DNA from: Flavobacteriales bacterium
GTDB taxonomy: Bacteria; Bacteroidota; Bacteroidia; Flavobacteriales_F; PHOS-HE28
Direction of reading: 5' to 3'
Length of the DNA: 64,000 nt
Assembly: GCA_016717225.1 (NCBI GenBank)
Contig: JADKGB010000019.1
Coordinates: 29,115-93,114 of the forward strand
The translations under genes and the position numbers were made by a program. Positions 49,401 through 58,039 of this stretch are shown in pieces (within the stretch, counting starts at the first letter, position 1; each line of letters begins with the position of its first letter). Under the pieces are notes generated by a model. The model did not search any database and was not told the origin of the DNA. It saw only the letters and a list, made by a program, of their open reading frames with translations.

Positions 49401-50073
49401 CCGTCCAATAGCGGGTTACCAAACCGAAGGCCGTGCCACCGAACGGATCGAGCAGCGCACCGAGCGTCTGGTTGTCCATCTCGCTCATAAGGTTGCCAGC
49501 AACACCGCTGCCCACCATGATCAGAACGGCCGTGATGAAGGATGCCACCGTACTCCGCGCCAAAACCGCGACAGCGAATATGACCGCCGACGAGAACAGG
49601 ATGTTGGGTATGGTGAGATAGAGGTAGGCCTGTGCGTGTGCGGCCAACATGGTCGGTCCGAGCTTCTCGGCATCCAGCCACCACATCCAACTGCCAACGA
49701 TGATACCCAACGAAACACCCAACATGGGGATCGTGGCCACCAACGTGCTGCCGAAGAAGCGGCTGAGGAGGTAATGCTGCTTCTTCAGCGGTGTGCTGAA
49801 CATGATCTGCGACGTGTTGTACGTGAAGTCGCGGATCGCACTTGCGTTCACGAACGCCGCCACCAACAGCAGCCCGAAGAAGGCCATGGTGGAGTAGTAC
49901 ACGAAGATCTTGTAGGAGGCATTGTACTTCACGTTCGCCAGTTCGGCACCGACCTGCACCTCATCAATGGTGATGGCCAGGAACGAGATGAGCGCGAAGA
50001 GGAAGAAGAAGATGTACACCATGGGCTGCCTGAGCCAATGGCGCAATTCGATGAGGAAGAGCCGCCAGGTCAT
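46483..50073 (-). CDS. ABC-2 permease fused to M1-family aminopeptidase
   Basis: A 1196-residue protein. Residues 1 to about 600 form an ABC-2-type membrane region with roughly 12 helices in two sets. The remainder is an M1 peptidase domain with AHEMGHQWWAHQVIG near residue 929 and SESMAQYSAL, giving the HEXXH...E zinc site. The upstream gene, overlapping by 4 bases, is the cognate ATPase. This architecture is widely conserved in Bacteroidota and some other phyla, without a proven substrate. It could export or process peptides at the membrane; whether the peptidase is periplasmic cannot be settled here. A near-identical architecture follows downstream, indicating tandem duplication. Confidence 0.93.
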   Translation of the reverse strand: MTWRLFLIELRHWLRQPMVYIFFFLFALISFLAITIDEVQVGAELANVKYNASYKIFVYYSTMAFFGLLLVAAFVNASAIRDFTYNTSQIMFSTPLKKQHYLLSRFFGSTLVATIPMLGVSLGIIVGSWMWWLDAEKLGPTMLAAHAQAYLYLTIPNILFSSAVIFAVAVLARSTVASFITAVLIMVGSGVAGNLMSEMDNQTLGALLDPFGGTAFGLVTRYWTVDDKNTLLLPMHGVFLWNRLLWLAISAGIFAFGYWRFSFTDRAVKSPAVLPTNDAQAITASTIAVPKVTRTHGREARLRQFRHLVWNDFTGMFKGTAFILVTLIGLLNMFLNLGFSTSLYENTIFPVTYHVIEVIEGGFGLFTMILITFYSGLLVWKEREPKLDEIHDATPLPLGLGMIGKYVALLMLLLCVLLITTLGGMIFQLILGYTHLEPGVYMGNYILPGILGFGVVAALSMLIHVLVNNKYVGYAVFLVFLGVNVLLWSSLDVSSNLVSFNSSPNVTYSDMNAYGTALEAWLWFKAYWWAFAAILLVLTLLFWVRGKETSIKMRGRLAQVRLKDSKWLAIPVVAAWICLGAWNYYNTKVLNEITGSDEQEDDQAYYEKTYKKYDGILQPHYTDITFTIDLVPEERSLKSVAEVTVQNKGAEPIDSLHLLLGEGIEQELEIPGAELLVDDERVNYRIYRLTPPLAPGADLHFKVIATHEEHGFENDVSVMQLNHNGTFFNNMDLLPRIGYEAGGELLDRSDRKDHDLPPKERMQRLTADPAKRMQTYLMQNSDWVNVRTTISTSPDQIAIAPGSLMKEWTANGRRYFHYEVDHKSMNFYSFMSARYEVHREKWRNVDVEVYYHPSHAVNVPRMANSIKKSLAYYNDHFGPYRHKQARIIEFPRYQSFAQAFPGTMPYSEGIGFIADFSDTTDIDMVFYVVAHEMGHQWWAHQVIGADMQGGTLLSESMAQYSALMVMEDEYGRDQMRKFLKLESDRYQRSRGTEELKEVPLLEVENQGYIHYNKASVILYCLRDFVGEDSLNQAFKALVDTFAYADAPYPTALDMYRELEEVVPDSLAYLLIDGFERITLYNNRVEEATARMLPDSTYEVKLKLVCEKNYADTLGRETAAEMNDWMDIDILRYPAFGRKADKSKNDIPLLHRRLRLKTGVNEFTFIVEAKPMQAVIDRDNLFFDRVMQDNMKKVQVE

Positions 50074-50957
50074 GCCGCCACGGGGTTAAGCACGCCGTTG
50101 ATGTGGCTGAAGAAGACATCCTCCAACGTGGGCTCGGCAGGGACGAAACCATCGCCGGGCTTCACATCGCTGATCACATGGATCACCGGCCGACCGGCGA
50201 TCAACTTGTTGCTGATCACGGCGTGCGCGGCGTTATAGTTCTCCAGTTCGCTCTTGGCGATGCTCTTTTCCCAGATCTTGCCCTTCACGGCGTGCAAGGC
50301 ATCGTTCGGGGCACCAGCGAATAGCAGCTGGCCCTTGTTGATGATGGCCATGTTGCTGCAGAGCTCCTGCACGTCCTGTACGATGTGCGTGCTGAGGATC
50401 ACCACCACGTTCTCGCCGATCTCCGTAAGCAGGTTGTAAAAGCGGTTGCGCTCACCCGGGTCCAATCCAGCGGTGGGTTCATCGACGATGATGAGCTTGG
50501 GCTCGCCAATGAGAGACTGAGCGATGCCGAAGCGCTGCTTCATACCACCACTGAAGCCTGCGAGGCGGCGCTTGCGGTGCTCCCACAGGTTCACCTTTTG
50601 TAGCAGGGCTTCCACCACCGCCTTTCGCTCCGCATTGTTGATCACTCCTTTGAGCAGAGCGATGTGGTCCAGCATCTGGTAGGCGCTTACGCGGGGGTAC
50701 ACGCCGAACTCCTGCGGCAGGTAACCCAGCACCTTGCGCACCTCGTCCTTCTGCTTCAGCACATCGATGTCGCCCAACATGGCTGTGCCAGCATCCGCCT
50801 CCTGCAAGGTGGCCAGGATCCGCATTAGGGTACTCTTGCCCGCACCGTTCGGCCCGAGCAATCCGAACATGCCGGTGGGGATGGTGAGGCTCACGTTGTC
50901 CAGCGCCTTTACGCCGTTGCCATATGTTTTGCTAAGGCCGTTGATGACGAGTTGCAT
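50070..50957 (-). CDS. ABC transporter ATP-binding protein, partner of the permease/M1 fusions
   Basis: A 295-residue ATPase. Walker A is LLGPNGAGKST, the signature is LAGFSGGMKQRFGIAQ, and Walker B is PKLIIVDEPTAGLDPGERN, all intact. A C-terminal extension of about 80 residues, typical of ABC-2-type drug or peptide exporters, includes VISDVKPGDGFVPAEPTLED. Start at 50957 (MQLVINGLSKTYGNG) is preferred over 50984. It is the first gene of a leftward operon whose next two genes are the permease/peptidase fusions; it overlaps the first by 4 bases. The divergent gap of about 250 bases to 51206 holds no clear promoter motif that I could define. Confidence 0.93.
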   Translation of the reverse strand: MQLVINGLSKTYGNGVKALDNVSLTIPTGMFGLLGPNGAGKSTLMRILATLQEADAGTAMLGDIDVLKQKDEVRKVLGYLPQEFGVYPRVSAYQMLDHIALLKGVINNAERKAVVEALLQKVNLWEHRKRRLAGFSGGMKQRFGIAQSLIGEPKLIIVDEPTAGLDPGERNRFYNLLTEIGENVVVILSTHIVQDVQELCSNMAIINKGQLLFAGAPNDALHAVKGKIWEKSIAKSELENYNAAHAVISNKLIAGRPVIHVISDVKPGDGFVPAEPTLEDVFFSHINGVLNPVAA

Positions 50958-51205
50958 GTGGGGTTCTTTTTGAAGCGGCGGCAAGATGGTTCACAGTCGC
51001 CGAAGTGTTGATGCGATCACATGAGCGGGAAAGGATCGGGGTTAGTGGAGACTTACTCACAGGTTCGCTCACCTGATATTTGAGGAATCAGCACTGATGT
51101 CACATAAGCCGATCAAGGCTTCCACCGGCCCACATTTCCATGCAGGAGCCAACAAGGCAACCCCCATACGCCTCAGTACGGTCATGGAATTACATTCCCG
51201 GTATC

Positions 51206-52807
51206 ATGCGCAACTTCACCATTGCTCTCTCTTCTTTGCTTGTAACGTTCAGTCAAGCCCAGCAAGTGGACTGGCTCACCAGTGCACCCGTGGCCTACGC
51301 CAGCAATCCTTCCTTGCCAGACCAGGTGTTGGTTTCCGCTCCAGGATATCTCGTGGGTATGCGTCAAACGACCGGTGTGTTCATCTATGGACAGACCGTT
51401 TACGGCGGGGCCGTGCTAGAGCGGATAGACCCAGCCAATGGCGCTCAGCTTTGGTCGTGCTTCCTATCTGATTCCATAAACGTGGGTTCGGCAGCTGTCT
51501 CACAGGATGGTATCGCCTATTTCGCCGGGCGTTTCATGGGTATGTTGGGCTTATGCGATGGTTCCATCCTGAGCGCTGTTCCGGGGCAATCGCAATGGAA
51601 CGAGAATCTGTTCTTGATAGCTGTGGACCTGAACAATGGCTTGTTTTTGTGGTCACGTAACCTCTCGCTCGTTCACGACCAGGCAACATCTGTAGCCTCC
51701 ATGGCCATCGATCCGCAAGGCCGCTTGTGGTATGGTGTTTCGGAATGGGGTGTTGGCAAAGTCGTGCGCGTTGATGATCAGGGTAACGACGTGGAAACGC
51801 GGATCATCGATGGCGTTCGCGTCATGGGTACCATCGACTTCGATCCCTGGGGTGGTCTGTACGTGAGCGGCTCTGCGGACAATAGTGGTTTCGCATTCGG
51901 CGGACAAGCCTATCAGAATTACGGTACCACGGGCTACTCCATGTTCGTGCTGCGCTACAAACCCGATGGCACGGCGGGGTTCGCCCAGTTCGCCGATGAC
52001 ATCACCTTCCAGAACCCGACCATCGTTGCGACCACCGATGGCCGCGCCTACCTGGCTGGCGACCTGCTGGACAGCACCAGTTGGGGCGGCATTCATTTCA
52101 ATGGCCCTGATTGGGTGAGCGCCGTATTCCTCACAGAACTGGATAGTACCGGCCAGTTCCTTTGGGGTGTAGAGAGCGACCCAGCTGGCGGCACGTTGAC
52201 CGGAGATATTTTTCGCGCCAAGGGACCGTGCATCGACGTGGACGGATCGAACAACGTATACCTGATGGGCACACTGCGCGGCATAATTGATTGGGGCAGT
52301 GGCGTTGTGAGCAATGGCCTCACGATCGGTGCACAAACAATGACCATCGTGGCCTTCGCGCAAAGCGGCACCCCGCAATGGGCCGCTACCAGCCAACCCA
52401 CTGGCTTCTTCAGCGAAGCGCGCACACTCGCCGTTACGGCCGAACCGAACACTGTTCACTTTGCCGGACACCTCAACACCGGCTTTACCTTCCTGCAGCA
52501 AAGCACCAATACCGGTGGCGCACAAGCGGCGATGGTGGGGCGGCTCGATGGTCTTTCCACGGGAGTGAAAGATGTGGCAACGGAACAAGGCTTTGCGTTT
52601 TGGCCAAGCCCAGCGGCAGATGTGCTGTACGTCGAAGTGGAAGGAACCGAAACGCGGCCTGCCGCTCTGCTGAATAGCGGTGGTCAAGTGGTACGAAGTG
52701 TGATGCTTTCCACGGGCCGTAATACACTTGATGTAAGCTCACTCTCCTCGGGCTTGTATTTGATCCGCATGGCGGATGGTCGGTCATTGCGCGTGGTGAA
52801 AGAATAG
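51206..52807 (+). CDS. T9SS-secreted SBBP/PQQ-like repeat protein
   Basis: About 533 residues, with a signal peptide MRNFTIALSSLLVTFSQAQ. The body is a series of beta-blades with units such as DQGNDVETRIIDGVRV, GGLYVSGSADNSGFAFGG and DIDGSNNVYLMGTL-like stretches, typical of SBBP or PQQ-like propellers. The last 75 residues form a type A T9SS sorting domain (FWPSPAADVLYVE, SSLSSGLYLIRMADG, RVVKE). It is probably surface-attached or released; ligand unknown. ATG at 51206 is used rather than 51140 because it begins the signal peptide. Its stop lies 2 bases from a dinB 3' remnant on the other strand. Confidence 0.88.
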   Translation: MRNFTIALSSLLVTFSQAQQVDWLTSAPVAYASNPSLPDQVLVSAPGYLVGMRQTTGVFIYGQTVYGGAVLERIDPANGAQLWSCFLSDSINVGSAAVSQDGIAYFAGRFMGMLGLCDGSILSAVPGQSQWNENLFLIAVDLNNGLFLWSRNLSLVHDQATSVASMAIDPQGRLWYGVSEWGVGKVVRVDDQGNDVETRIIDGVRVMGTIDFDPWGGLYVSGSADNSGFAFGGQAYQNYGTTGYSMFVLRYKPDGTAGFAQFADDITFQNPTIVATTDGRAYLAGDLLDSTSWGGIHFNGPDWVSAVFLTELDSTGQFLWGVESDPAGGTLTGDIFRAKGPCIDVDGSNNVYLMGTLRGIIDWGSGVVSNGLTIGAQTMTIVAFAQSGTPQWAATSQPTGFFSEARTLAVTAEPNTVHFAGHLNTGFTFLQQSTNTGGAQAAMVGRLDGLSTGVKDVATEQGFAFWPSPAADVLYVEVEGTETRPAALLNSGGQVVRSVMLSTGRNTLDVSSLSSGLYLIRMADGRSLRVVKE

Positions 52808-52809
52808 GA

Positions 52810-52860
52810 TCACGTCCGCCTGTTCGCCAGCAACACCGGTGCCTGTCCATCGAACGGGCG
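52810..52860 (-). pseudogene. 16-codon remnant of a second dinB 3' end
   Basis: Minus-strand codons read RPFDGQAPVLLANRRT and TGA, against NPFDGQAPVLLANRRT and TAG at the end of the dinB gene 1.8 kb downstream. Of the 16 codons, 15 encode the same residue, and several use a different synonymous codon. No upstream homology continues past about 52860, where the sequence reads DKRG. This looks like the leftover tail of a diverged dinB copy rather than a recent duplication. It sits 2 bases from the end of the upstream T9SS gene, as dinB sits 10 bases from the end of the next T9SS gene. Confidence 0.6.
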
Positions 52861-52988
52861 TCCTTACGGCCGGCATGCGGCGCATTAGATTCGGTTCCCT
52901 ATTATTGCGTTACTAACCAGTGCGGAGGTGATGGGCATATGGCCGTAGCCTATGGTGGGTTTCAGAGCGGTTAGGGAAGCTCTTAGTC

Positions 52989-54629
52989 ATGAAGACACTT
53001 TGCACACTCTTGGCGACCTCTGTGGTCCTGAGCACGGATCTCGTGGCGCAGACGTTCTCGAACACCACAGCCGCTGCGTGCAACACGTGGGATTCGGGAA
53101 ATGCCTACACGGGTTTTCAACGGACCATCGCAGTGGCCGCCCTTCCTACGCCGTTGGGCGCTTCGGGAACGGTCTTGCGCCAAGTGAACCTGCAACTGGG
53201 CACTGCGGCGTGCAAAGGCAACCTGTCCACCTACTACGCACGCCTCGTATCACCTACGGGTACTGTCATCCAGTTGTTCGGACCGTTCACCACGACGAGC
53301 ACGAGCCAATGGATGAACATCAAGTTCCGCGATGATATCGCCTTGGAACGTGTTCGCGACTACAGCACGACCACGCAACAGGGCTACCACCCATGGAACG
53401 TAGGCTACTACCGCACCGATGCGGTCAATGCTTTGGCCACGGTGAACGGGGAAGACCCGAACGGCAACTGGACCTTCCAATTGGCTGAGAACACGACATC
53501 CGAGGTCTCGTTCGAACGTGTTGAACTCGTCTTCGGGCCACCCATCGTCGTGACCGATGTGACCGGTGGATCGGGGAACGACTTCTGCAGCGGGGCCACC
53601 TGTATCGATGGATTGTCCGTGATCCGCGGAACGAACCTCGCTTATCCGCCACTGGACCCCTTCTACCCGGGTGATGTGGTGGGCGGCTGTGGTTGGAACG
53701 GCGCGAACAACAACAGCGGATGGTACCGCTTCGTCGCATCCGGAACCACCGCGTACGTCACTGTGAGCGGCATGGTGAATACCACCGGTACAGGCACGGC
53801 GGACATGCAACTGGTCGTGGTCCAGCAGACCAATCCTATCTGCTCCGGTCCTCCAACCGTAGTGCCGGCAGGAGGTTGTCCGGATCCGCCCGGTGTGAAC
53901 AATGCATCCTATGCCTCGCCGAACGGTGGTGTTGGAACACTGGCCAATGTTTACCTCAACGGGATCACCGCGAATTCCGAGTTCAACCTCTCGGGGCTTA
54001 CCCCGTTGACCAGCTATTACCTGATCATCGATGGTAATGGAGGTCTCTCCTCCACCTTCTACATCGAGATGCCGAACGGCGGCACCGACTGCAACATCCT
54101 GCTGCCGGTCACGTGGACGGCCTTCAACGTGGAATGCGAGATGGGCAACCGGCGGATCTCCTGGACCGTGGCCACCCAGCAGGACAATGACCATTTCGAA
54201 GTGGAGCGCAGCCTCAATGGTTCCATATGGGATGTGTTCGCTTCTGTTCCTGGAGCGGGGAACACGCAAACAGCGATATCCTATGAGGTGACCGACGACA
54301 ACAGCGACATCCTTTTCGAGCAGCCCTTGATCTATTACCGGGTGAAACAAGTGGACGTGAACGGGAACTTCAGCTTCACGCCGGTCGAGGCGAGCAGTTG
54401 TTCCGTGCTGGTGTACCCCAATCCGGCGAGCGATCACATCATTGTGGCAGTTCCCTTCGCCGGTGCGGATGTGCAGCTGGTGGACGCCATCGGGCGGGTG
54501 TTGGAAGTGCGCAAAGCACAAGGCACTACCATCCGCATCGACATCGGTGATCTGGCTTCCGGCTATTATGCCGTTCGGCTGCTTTCATCCGGCGAGATGC
54601 TGGGGTCGGCAGTGGTGGTCAAGCTCTGA
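52989..54629 (+). CDS. T9SS-secreted protein with proprotein-convertase P-like domain
   Basis: A 546-residue protein with a signal peptide MKTLCTLLATSVVLSTDLVAQ. The first 200 residues resemble a P/Homo B domain, with LRQVNLQLGTAACKGNLSTY and DPNGNWTFQLAENTTSEVSF, a module usually found in secreted subtilases but here without a protease. A middle part has several GLTPLTSYYLIIDGNGG-like beta segments. The C-terminal T9SS sorting domain is VYPNPASDHIIVAVPF, DLASGYYAVRLLSSG, and VVVKL. Probably a surface or secreted binding protein. The 180 bases upstream carry the dinB remnant and no clear promoter. Confidence 0.87.
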   Translation: MKTLCTLLATSVVLSTDLVAQTFSNTTAAACNTWDSGNAYTGFQRTIAVAALPTPLGASGTVLRQVNLQLGTAACKGNLSTYYARLVSPTGTVIQLFGPFTTTSTSQWMNIKFRDDIALERVRDYSTTTQQGYHPWNVGYYRTDAVNALATVNGEDPNGNWTFQLAENTTSEVSFERVELVFGPPIVVTDVTGGSGNDFCSGATCIDGLSVIRGTNLAYPPLDPFYPGDVVGGCGWNGANNNSGWYRFVASGTTAYVTVSGMVNTTGTGTADMQLVVVQQTNPICSGPPTVVPAGGCPDPPGVNNASYASPNGGVGTLANVYLNGITANSEFNLSGLTPLTSYYLIIDGNGGLSSTFYIEMPNGGTDCNILLPVTWTAFNVECEMGNRRISWTVATQQDNDHFEVERSLNGSIWDVFASVPGAGNTQTAISYEVTDDNSDILFEQPLIYYRVKQVDVNGNFSFTPVEASSCSVLVYPNPASDHIIVAVPFAGADVQLVDAIGRVLEVRKAQGTTIRIDIGDLASGYYAVRLLSSGEMLGSAVVVKL

Positions 54630-54638
54630 ACGGTCGGG

Positions 54639-55858
54639 CTAGGTCCTCCTGTTCGCCAACAGCACCGGCGCCTGTCCATCGAAGGGATTATCCATTCGTC
54701 CGATGCTTTTCGCCTCCATGCCACTGGCGCGCATCACGGTGCGATCGCCGAAACGCTTGCGCACTTTGTCCATGGCTTGGTAAAGGCTCATCGCTTCTTC
54801 GGTATCCGTGAACGCGTCCATCTGGTGGCCACCGCCCACGAGGTTGCTGAAGCGCACGCCGATGAGGCGGATCCGTTGCCGGCGATCGTATAGCGCGCGG
54901 AACAGATCGTGGATGATCGGCAGGATGATGTGATCGCACGCCGTGTAGCCAATGCGCAGCTGACGAATGTGCGTGTTCATGTCAGCGTAGCGGATCTTCA
55001 CGGCCACACAGCTCGTGAGCTTCTCGCCTTTGCGCAATTGGAAGGCGAGACTTTCCGCCATCGCCGTTAGCAAGCCGCGCAACTTCACCACATCGATGGT
55101 GTCGCGCTCGAAGGTGCGTTCGGTGCTGATACTCTTGCGCTCGTGCCACCCGATCACCGGACTGTCGTCGATGCCGTTCGCTTTGCGCCAGAGCACCGGG
55201 CCGTGTTCGCCGAGCAGGCGCTGCATCAGATCGATCGGCAGCTCTTGCATGGTTTGGATCTTCATCACGCCCATGCTGCGCAACAAGTGGGCGGTCTTCT
55301 CCCCTACTCCGGGAATACGTTCAATGGGCATGGGTGCGAGAAAAGGTTTCTCCGTGCCGCGTGGGACTTCGATCTGGCTTCCGTGCTGCTTGCCTTCGCC
55401 CGTGGCCACCTTGCTCACCGTCTTGTTGATGCTGAGCCCGAAGCTGTTCGGCAGGCCGCTCTGCTTGATGATGTGCTGGCGCAATTCAGTAGCGAGCTTC
55501 CAACTGCCGAAGAACTTGTCCGTACCCGTGAAGTCCACGTAGAATTCATCCACACTGGTCTTCTCGAAGAGCGGCACTTTCTCGCGGATCATCTCCGTTA
55601 CCTCGTCGCTCTTCTTCAGGTACTCGCCGCTGTTGCCGCGCAGGATCACCGCTTCGGGGCACAGCTGCTTCGCCATGCGCATGGGCATCGCGCTGCGGAT
55701 CCCGAATTTCCGCGCTTCATAACTGCAACTGGCCACCACGCCGCGGTCGCTGTCCGCTGCCGATCAGCACCGGCCGCCCGATGAGCTTCGGCTCGTGCAA
55801 GCGCTCGCACCGAAACGAAGAAGGTGTCGAGGTCGAGGTGGAGGACGGTGCGTTCCAT
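54639..55858 (-). CDS. dinB: Y-family DNA polymerase IV (two frameshifts in the first 60 codons)
   Basis: The continuous frame covers 54639-55739 (366 codons), but the start is ATG 55858 (MERTVLHLDLDTFFVSV, with the catalytic Asp pair). The sequence then shifts frame to ERLHEPKLIGRPVLIGS and again to DRGVVASCSYEARKFGIRSA. Each shift fits one extra C. The palm has SVDEFYVDFTG, the thumb has GVGEKTAHLLRSMGV, and the little finger follows. Intact it would be about 405 residues, normal for DinB, which bypasses lesions with low fidelity. The shifts may be consensus errors. It converges on the T9SS gene, whose stop is 10 bases away. Confidence 0.85.
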
Positions 55859-55923
55859 GGGTGCAATTACAGATCGCTTCGCCCAAATGCGGCTCGCGAT
55901 GACGGTACGGGATCGACGGATTC

Positions 55924-55940
55924 CCCGGCGATCCGCCGGG
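55924..55940. repeat. Short perfect hairpin in the dinB/cytochrome divergent region
   Basis: CCCGGCG-ATC-CGCCGGG is a 7-bp GC-rich perfect palindrome, 66 bases upstream of dinB and 90 before the cytochrome-like start. No T run follows, so a terminator is unlikely. It could be a REP-like element or operator. Confidence 0.3.
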
Positions 55941-55978
55941 CTATAAGCTAAGTGAGGAATCCACGTCCCCATGCGTTA

Positions 55979-55996
55979 ATGATCAACACTGATCAT
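55979..55996. promoter_or_regulatory. Candidate operator upstream of the cytochrome-like gene
   Basis: ATGATCA-ACAC-TGATCAT is a perfect 7-bp inverted repeat with a 4-base centre, 34 bases before the ATG at 56030. Palindromes with this spacing are common binding sites for dimeric regulators. No regulator is suggested. Confidence 0.3.
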
Positions 55997-56029
55997 CTCC
56001 GCCGACCGGAGAGTGCGATCTTCGTATTC

Positions 56030-56524
56030 ATGAGATCGCACACGTGGATGGTAGGTGCAGGCCTTTTCGCCTTGTTCGCCGTGATGTCATCTAACGCCTG
56101 CAAGCATGGCCAATGCGACGTAGGTCCGGACAGTAAACACGGTGGATCACGCAGCCACAATGCAGGAAAGAACTGCCAAAGCTGTCATCTTGCTGACGGC
56201 CCGGGTGAAGGATGCTGGGAGGTAGCAGGTACAGCTTATGACAGTCTTAGCGGCGGTATTTCGCCCGATGTGGTATTGCGCCTCTACACCCAACCCAATG
56301 ATAGTGGCGAACTGAAACTCACCTTGGAAGGTGATGCGCTGGGGAACTTCTACACCTCAAAGGACCCAGGGCTCGGCGCGGGGCTATACCCTTCCGTTAC
56401 GTCAGCGAACGGCCACACCAGCCGTATGCAAGGGCGCATCACTTCCGGTGAGTGCAACAGTTGCCACGGTGTATCCACCGAAAAGATCAGGGTACCCCGC
56501 TCGATTGATTCCTTCCATGGGTGA
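56030..56524 (+). CDS. Dihaem cytochrome c-like lipoprotein
   Basis: About 164 residues. An N-terminal hydrophobic segment (LFALFAVMSSNACKHG) could be a lipoprotein signal. Two haem-binding CXXCH motifs are present: NCQSCH near residue 46 and ECNSCH near residue 145. The stretch between them, GTAYDSLSGGISPDVVLRLY, resembles a carboxypeptidase-regulatory-like beta domain known in Bacteroidota haem proteins with this layout. It probably transfers electrons on the outer face of the membrane. The final dozen codons (RSIDSFHG) are antisense to a neighbour and may not be original; see the MBL entry. Confidence 0.75.
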   Translation: MRSHTWMVGAGLFALFAVMSSNACKHGQCDVGPDSKHGGSRSHNAGKNCQSCHLADGPGEGCWEVAGTAYDSLSGGISPDVVLRLYTQPNDSGELKLTLEGDALGNFYTSKDPGLGAGLYPSVTSANGHTSRMQGRITSGECNSCHGVSTEKIRVPRSIDSFHG

Positions 56525-57536
56525 AGCCCTAAGGCGAATTTTCCCCAGTGGATTGGCATGAGCACGGTGGCTCGAACATCCAACGCGGCTTGCGCGGTCT
56601 CCTCAGGGAACATGTGGATCTCCGGCCAGTACTCGCTGTACGCCCCGCATTCCAATAAGGCCAGATCGAACGGACCGAAGCGCTCACCGATCTCCTTGAA
56701 CGTAGGCGAGTACCCGCTGTCCGCACCGAAATAGATGCGCTTGTTCCTCCCCTGAAGAACGAACGAGCCCCACAATGTGCTGAAGCGGTTCGTCATGCTG
56801 CGGCCGGTGAAATGGCGTGCCGGTGTGAAGGTGAGCTTCACCCCGGCTCCTTGGCCGGGGCTGGCTCCGACATCGACTTGCTGCCACCATTCCAGTTCGG
56901 TGATCGAGAATGAAGGCACGCCCCACTTCTCCAAATGTGCACCGACACCGAGGGCAGTGATGAAGCGCAGACCCTATTCGGTGCACGTTGGATCACGAGC
57001 TCCTTCATTGTCTCGTAACACAAGTGATCGTAGTGATCATGTGAAAGCAGGACGATATCCACATGCGGCAATAGCTCCACCCGCATATGCTCGGAGTAGG
57101 AGAACCGCTTCGGCCCCGCGAACGTAAATGTGCTCGCTCGCTCGCCGTAAACAGGATCGGTAAGGAAGGTCACACCGTCGAGCTTGATCAGCACGCATGA
57201 ATGACCGAACCAGCAGATCGCCACTTCGTCATCGGGTATCCGCTCCCATGCGGCCCGATCGAACTGAACAACAGGGATCACCTGCGCCGGCTCACGCCCT
57301 TCAGCTCCGCGCAGCATCGTCCACATCACCTTCAGCATGGTGCTCATGGGCATGTTCATGTCCGTAGGCACCAGGTTGTGCAGCTGGTCGTCGTGGTAGT
57401 TCCGCAATGCTCGAATGCGCTTCAACCGTTCACCAGCAGGGTTGCCTCCGATGCGAGGCGCGAAACGGAAATACAGCACCATCCAAACCGTTACGGCTAT
57501 AATGACTGCGAGCAGGACCCAGAGAACGATCAGCAT
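56350..57536 (-). pseudogene. MBL-fold hydrolase of the NAPE-PLD-like type, frameshifted and truncated
   Basis: Start at 57536 gives an N-terminal membrane helix (MLIVLWVLLAVIIAVTVWM). The metallo-beta-lactamase motif is SHDHYDHLCYETM, preceded by FLTDPVYGERAS. The frame breaks near 56970, where RAPNRVC should pass into ITALGVGAHLEKWGVPSF. The second frame has PARHFTGRSMTNRF, YFGADSGYSPTFKEI and MPIHWGKFALGLHPWKESIER and then runs antisense through the cytochrome gene from about 56510 to 56350. Family members carry about 25 more residues after that point, so the true 3' end is missing. The family hydrolyses lipid phosphodiesters in some members; here the role is unknown. Confidence 0.7.
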
Positions 57537-57631
57537 GGAAAGGAATGAGGGCGCAAAGATCAACCGGCTTCCTCTTCACCCGTGTACGTTCATCCGTGCC
57601 GCTTACCTTTCATCCATCTGAACAGTTGCAC

Positions 57632-58039
57632 ATGGCGATCAAGACCTCCTCCTTCAAGCAACAAGTGACGTTGAACGCGACGCCACAGGCGATCTACGAC
57701 ATCCTGATGGACTCCAAGGCGCACACGAAACTCACCGGCGCGAAGGCGAAGGTCTCTGTGAAAGCCGGTGGCGCTTTCGCTGCGTATGATGGCTATGCCT
57801 TCGGGAAGAACATCGATCAGTTGCCGGGCAAGCTCATCGTGCAAACATGGCGTGCGAAAGAAGATCGATGGCCGGTGGATCATGACTCCATCATCGTCTT
57901 CCATCTGAACGCTTTGGGCAAGAGCCGGACGAAACTCGTGTTCGAACACCGTGAGGTTCCCGCAGATCTGGCGGGCAATTTCAAACAAGGTTGGATAGAC
58001 TTTTACTGGATGCCGCTGAGGGCGATGTTCGCTCGCTGA
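57632..58039 (+). CDS. SRPBCC/AHSA1-like START-domain protein
   Basis: A 135-residue protein. SFKQQVTLNATPQAIYDILM and DSKAHTKLTGAKAKVSVKAG match the AHSA1-type SRPBCC domain, with GGAFAAYDGYAFGKNID and a C-terminal helix (GNFKQGWIDFYWMPLRAMF) that closes the hydrophobic pocket. Such proteins bind lipophilic ligands or act as Hsp90 activators; the ligand is unknown. Start at 57632 (MAIKTSSF) is preferred to 57545, whose extra sequence overlaps the neighbour on the other strand. The 220 bases after it contain nothing I recognise until the phosphatase start. Confidence 0.88.
   Translation: MAIKTSSFKQQVTLNATPQAIYDILMDSKAHTKLTGAKAKVSVKAGGAFAAYDGYAFGKNIDQLPGKLIVQTWRAKEDRWPVDHDSIIVFHLNALGKSRTKLVFEHREVPADLAGNFKQGWIDFYWMPLRAMFAR

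Noticed and set aside
53250..54521. A 423-codon minus-strand frame in the P-domain gene
   Set aside because: Antisense to a gene with a signal peptide and T9SS domain; composition typical of shadows.
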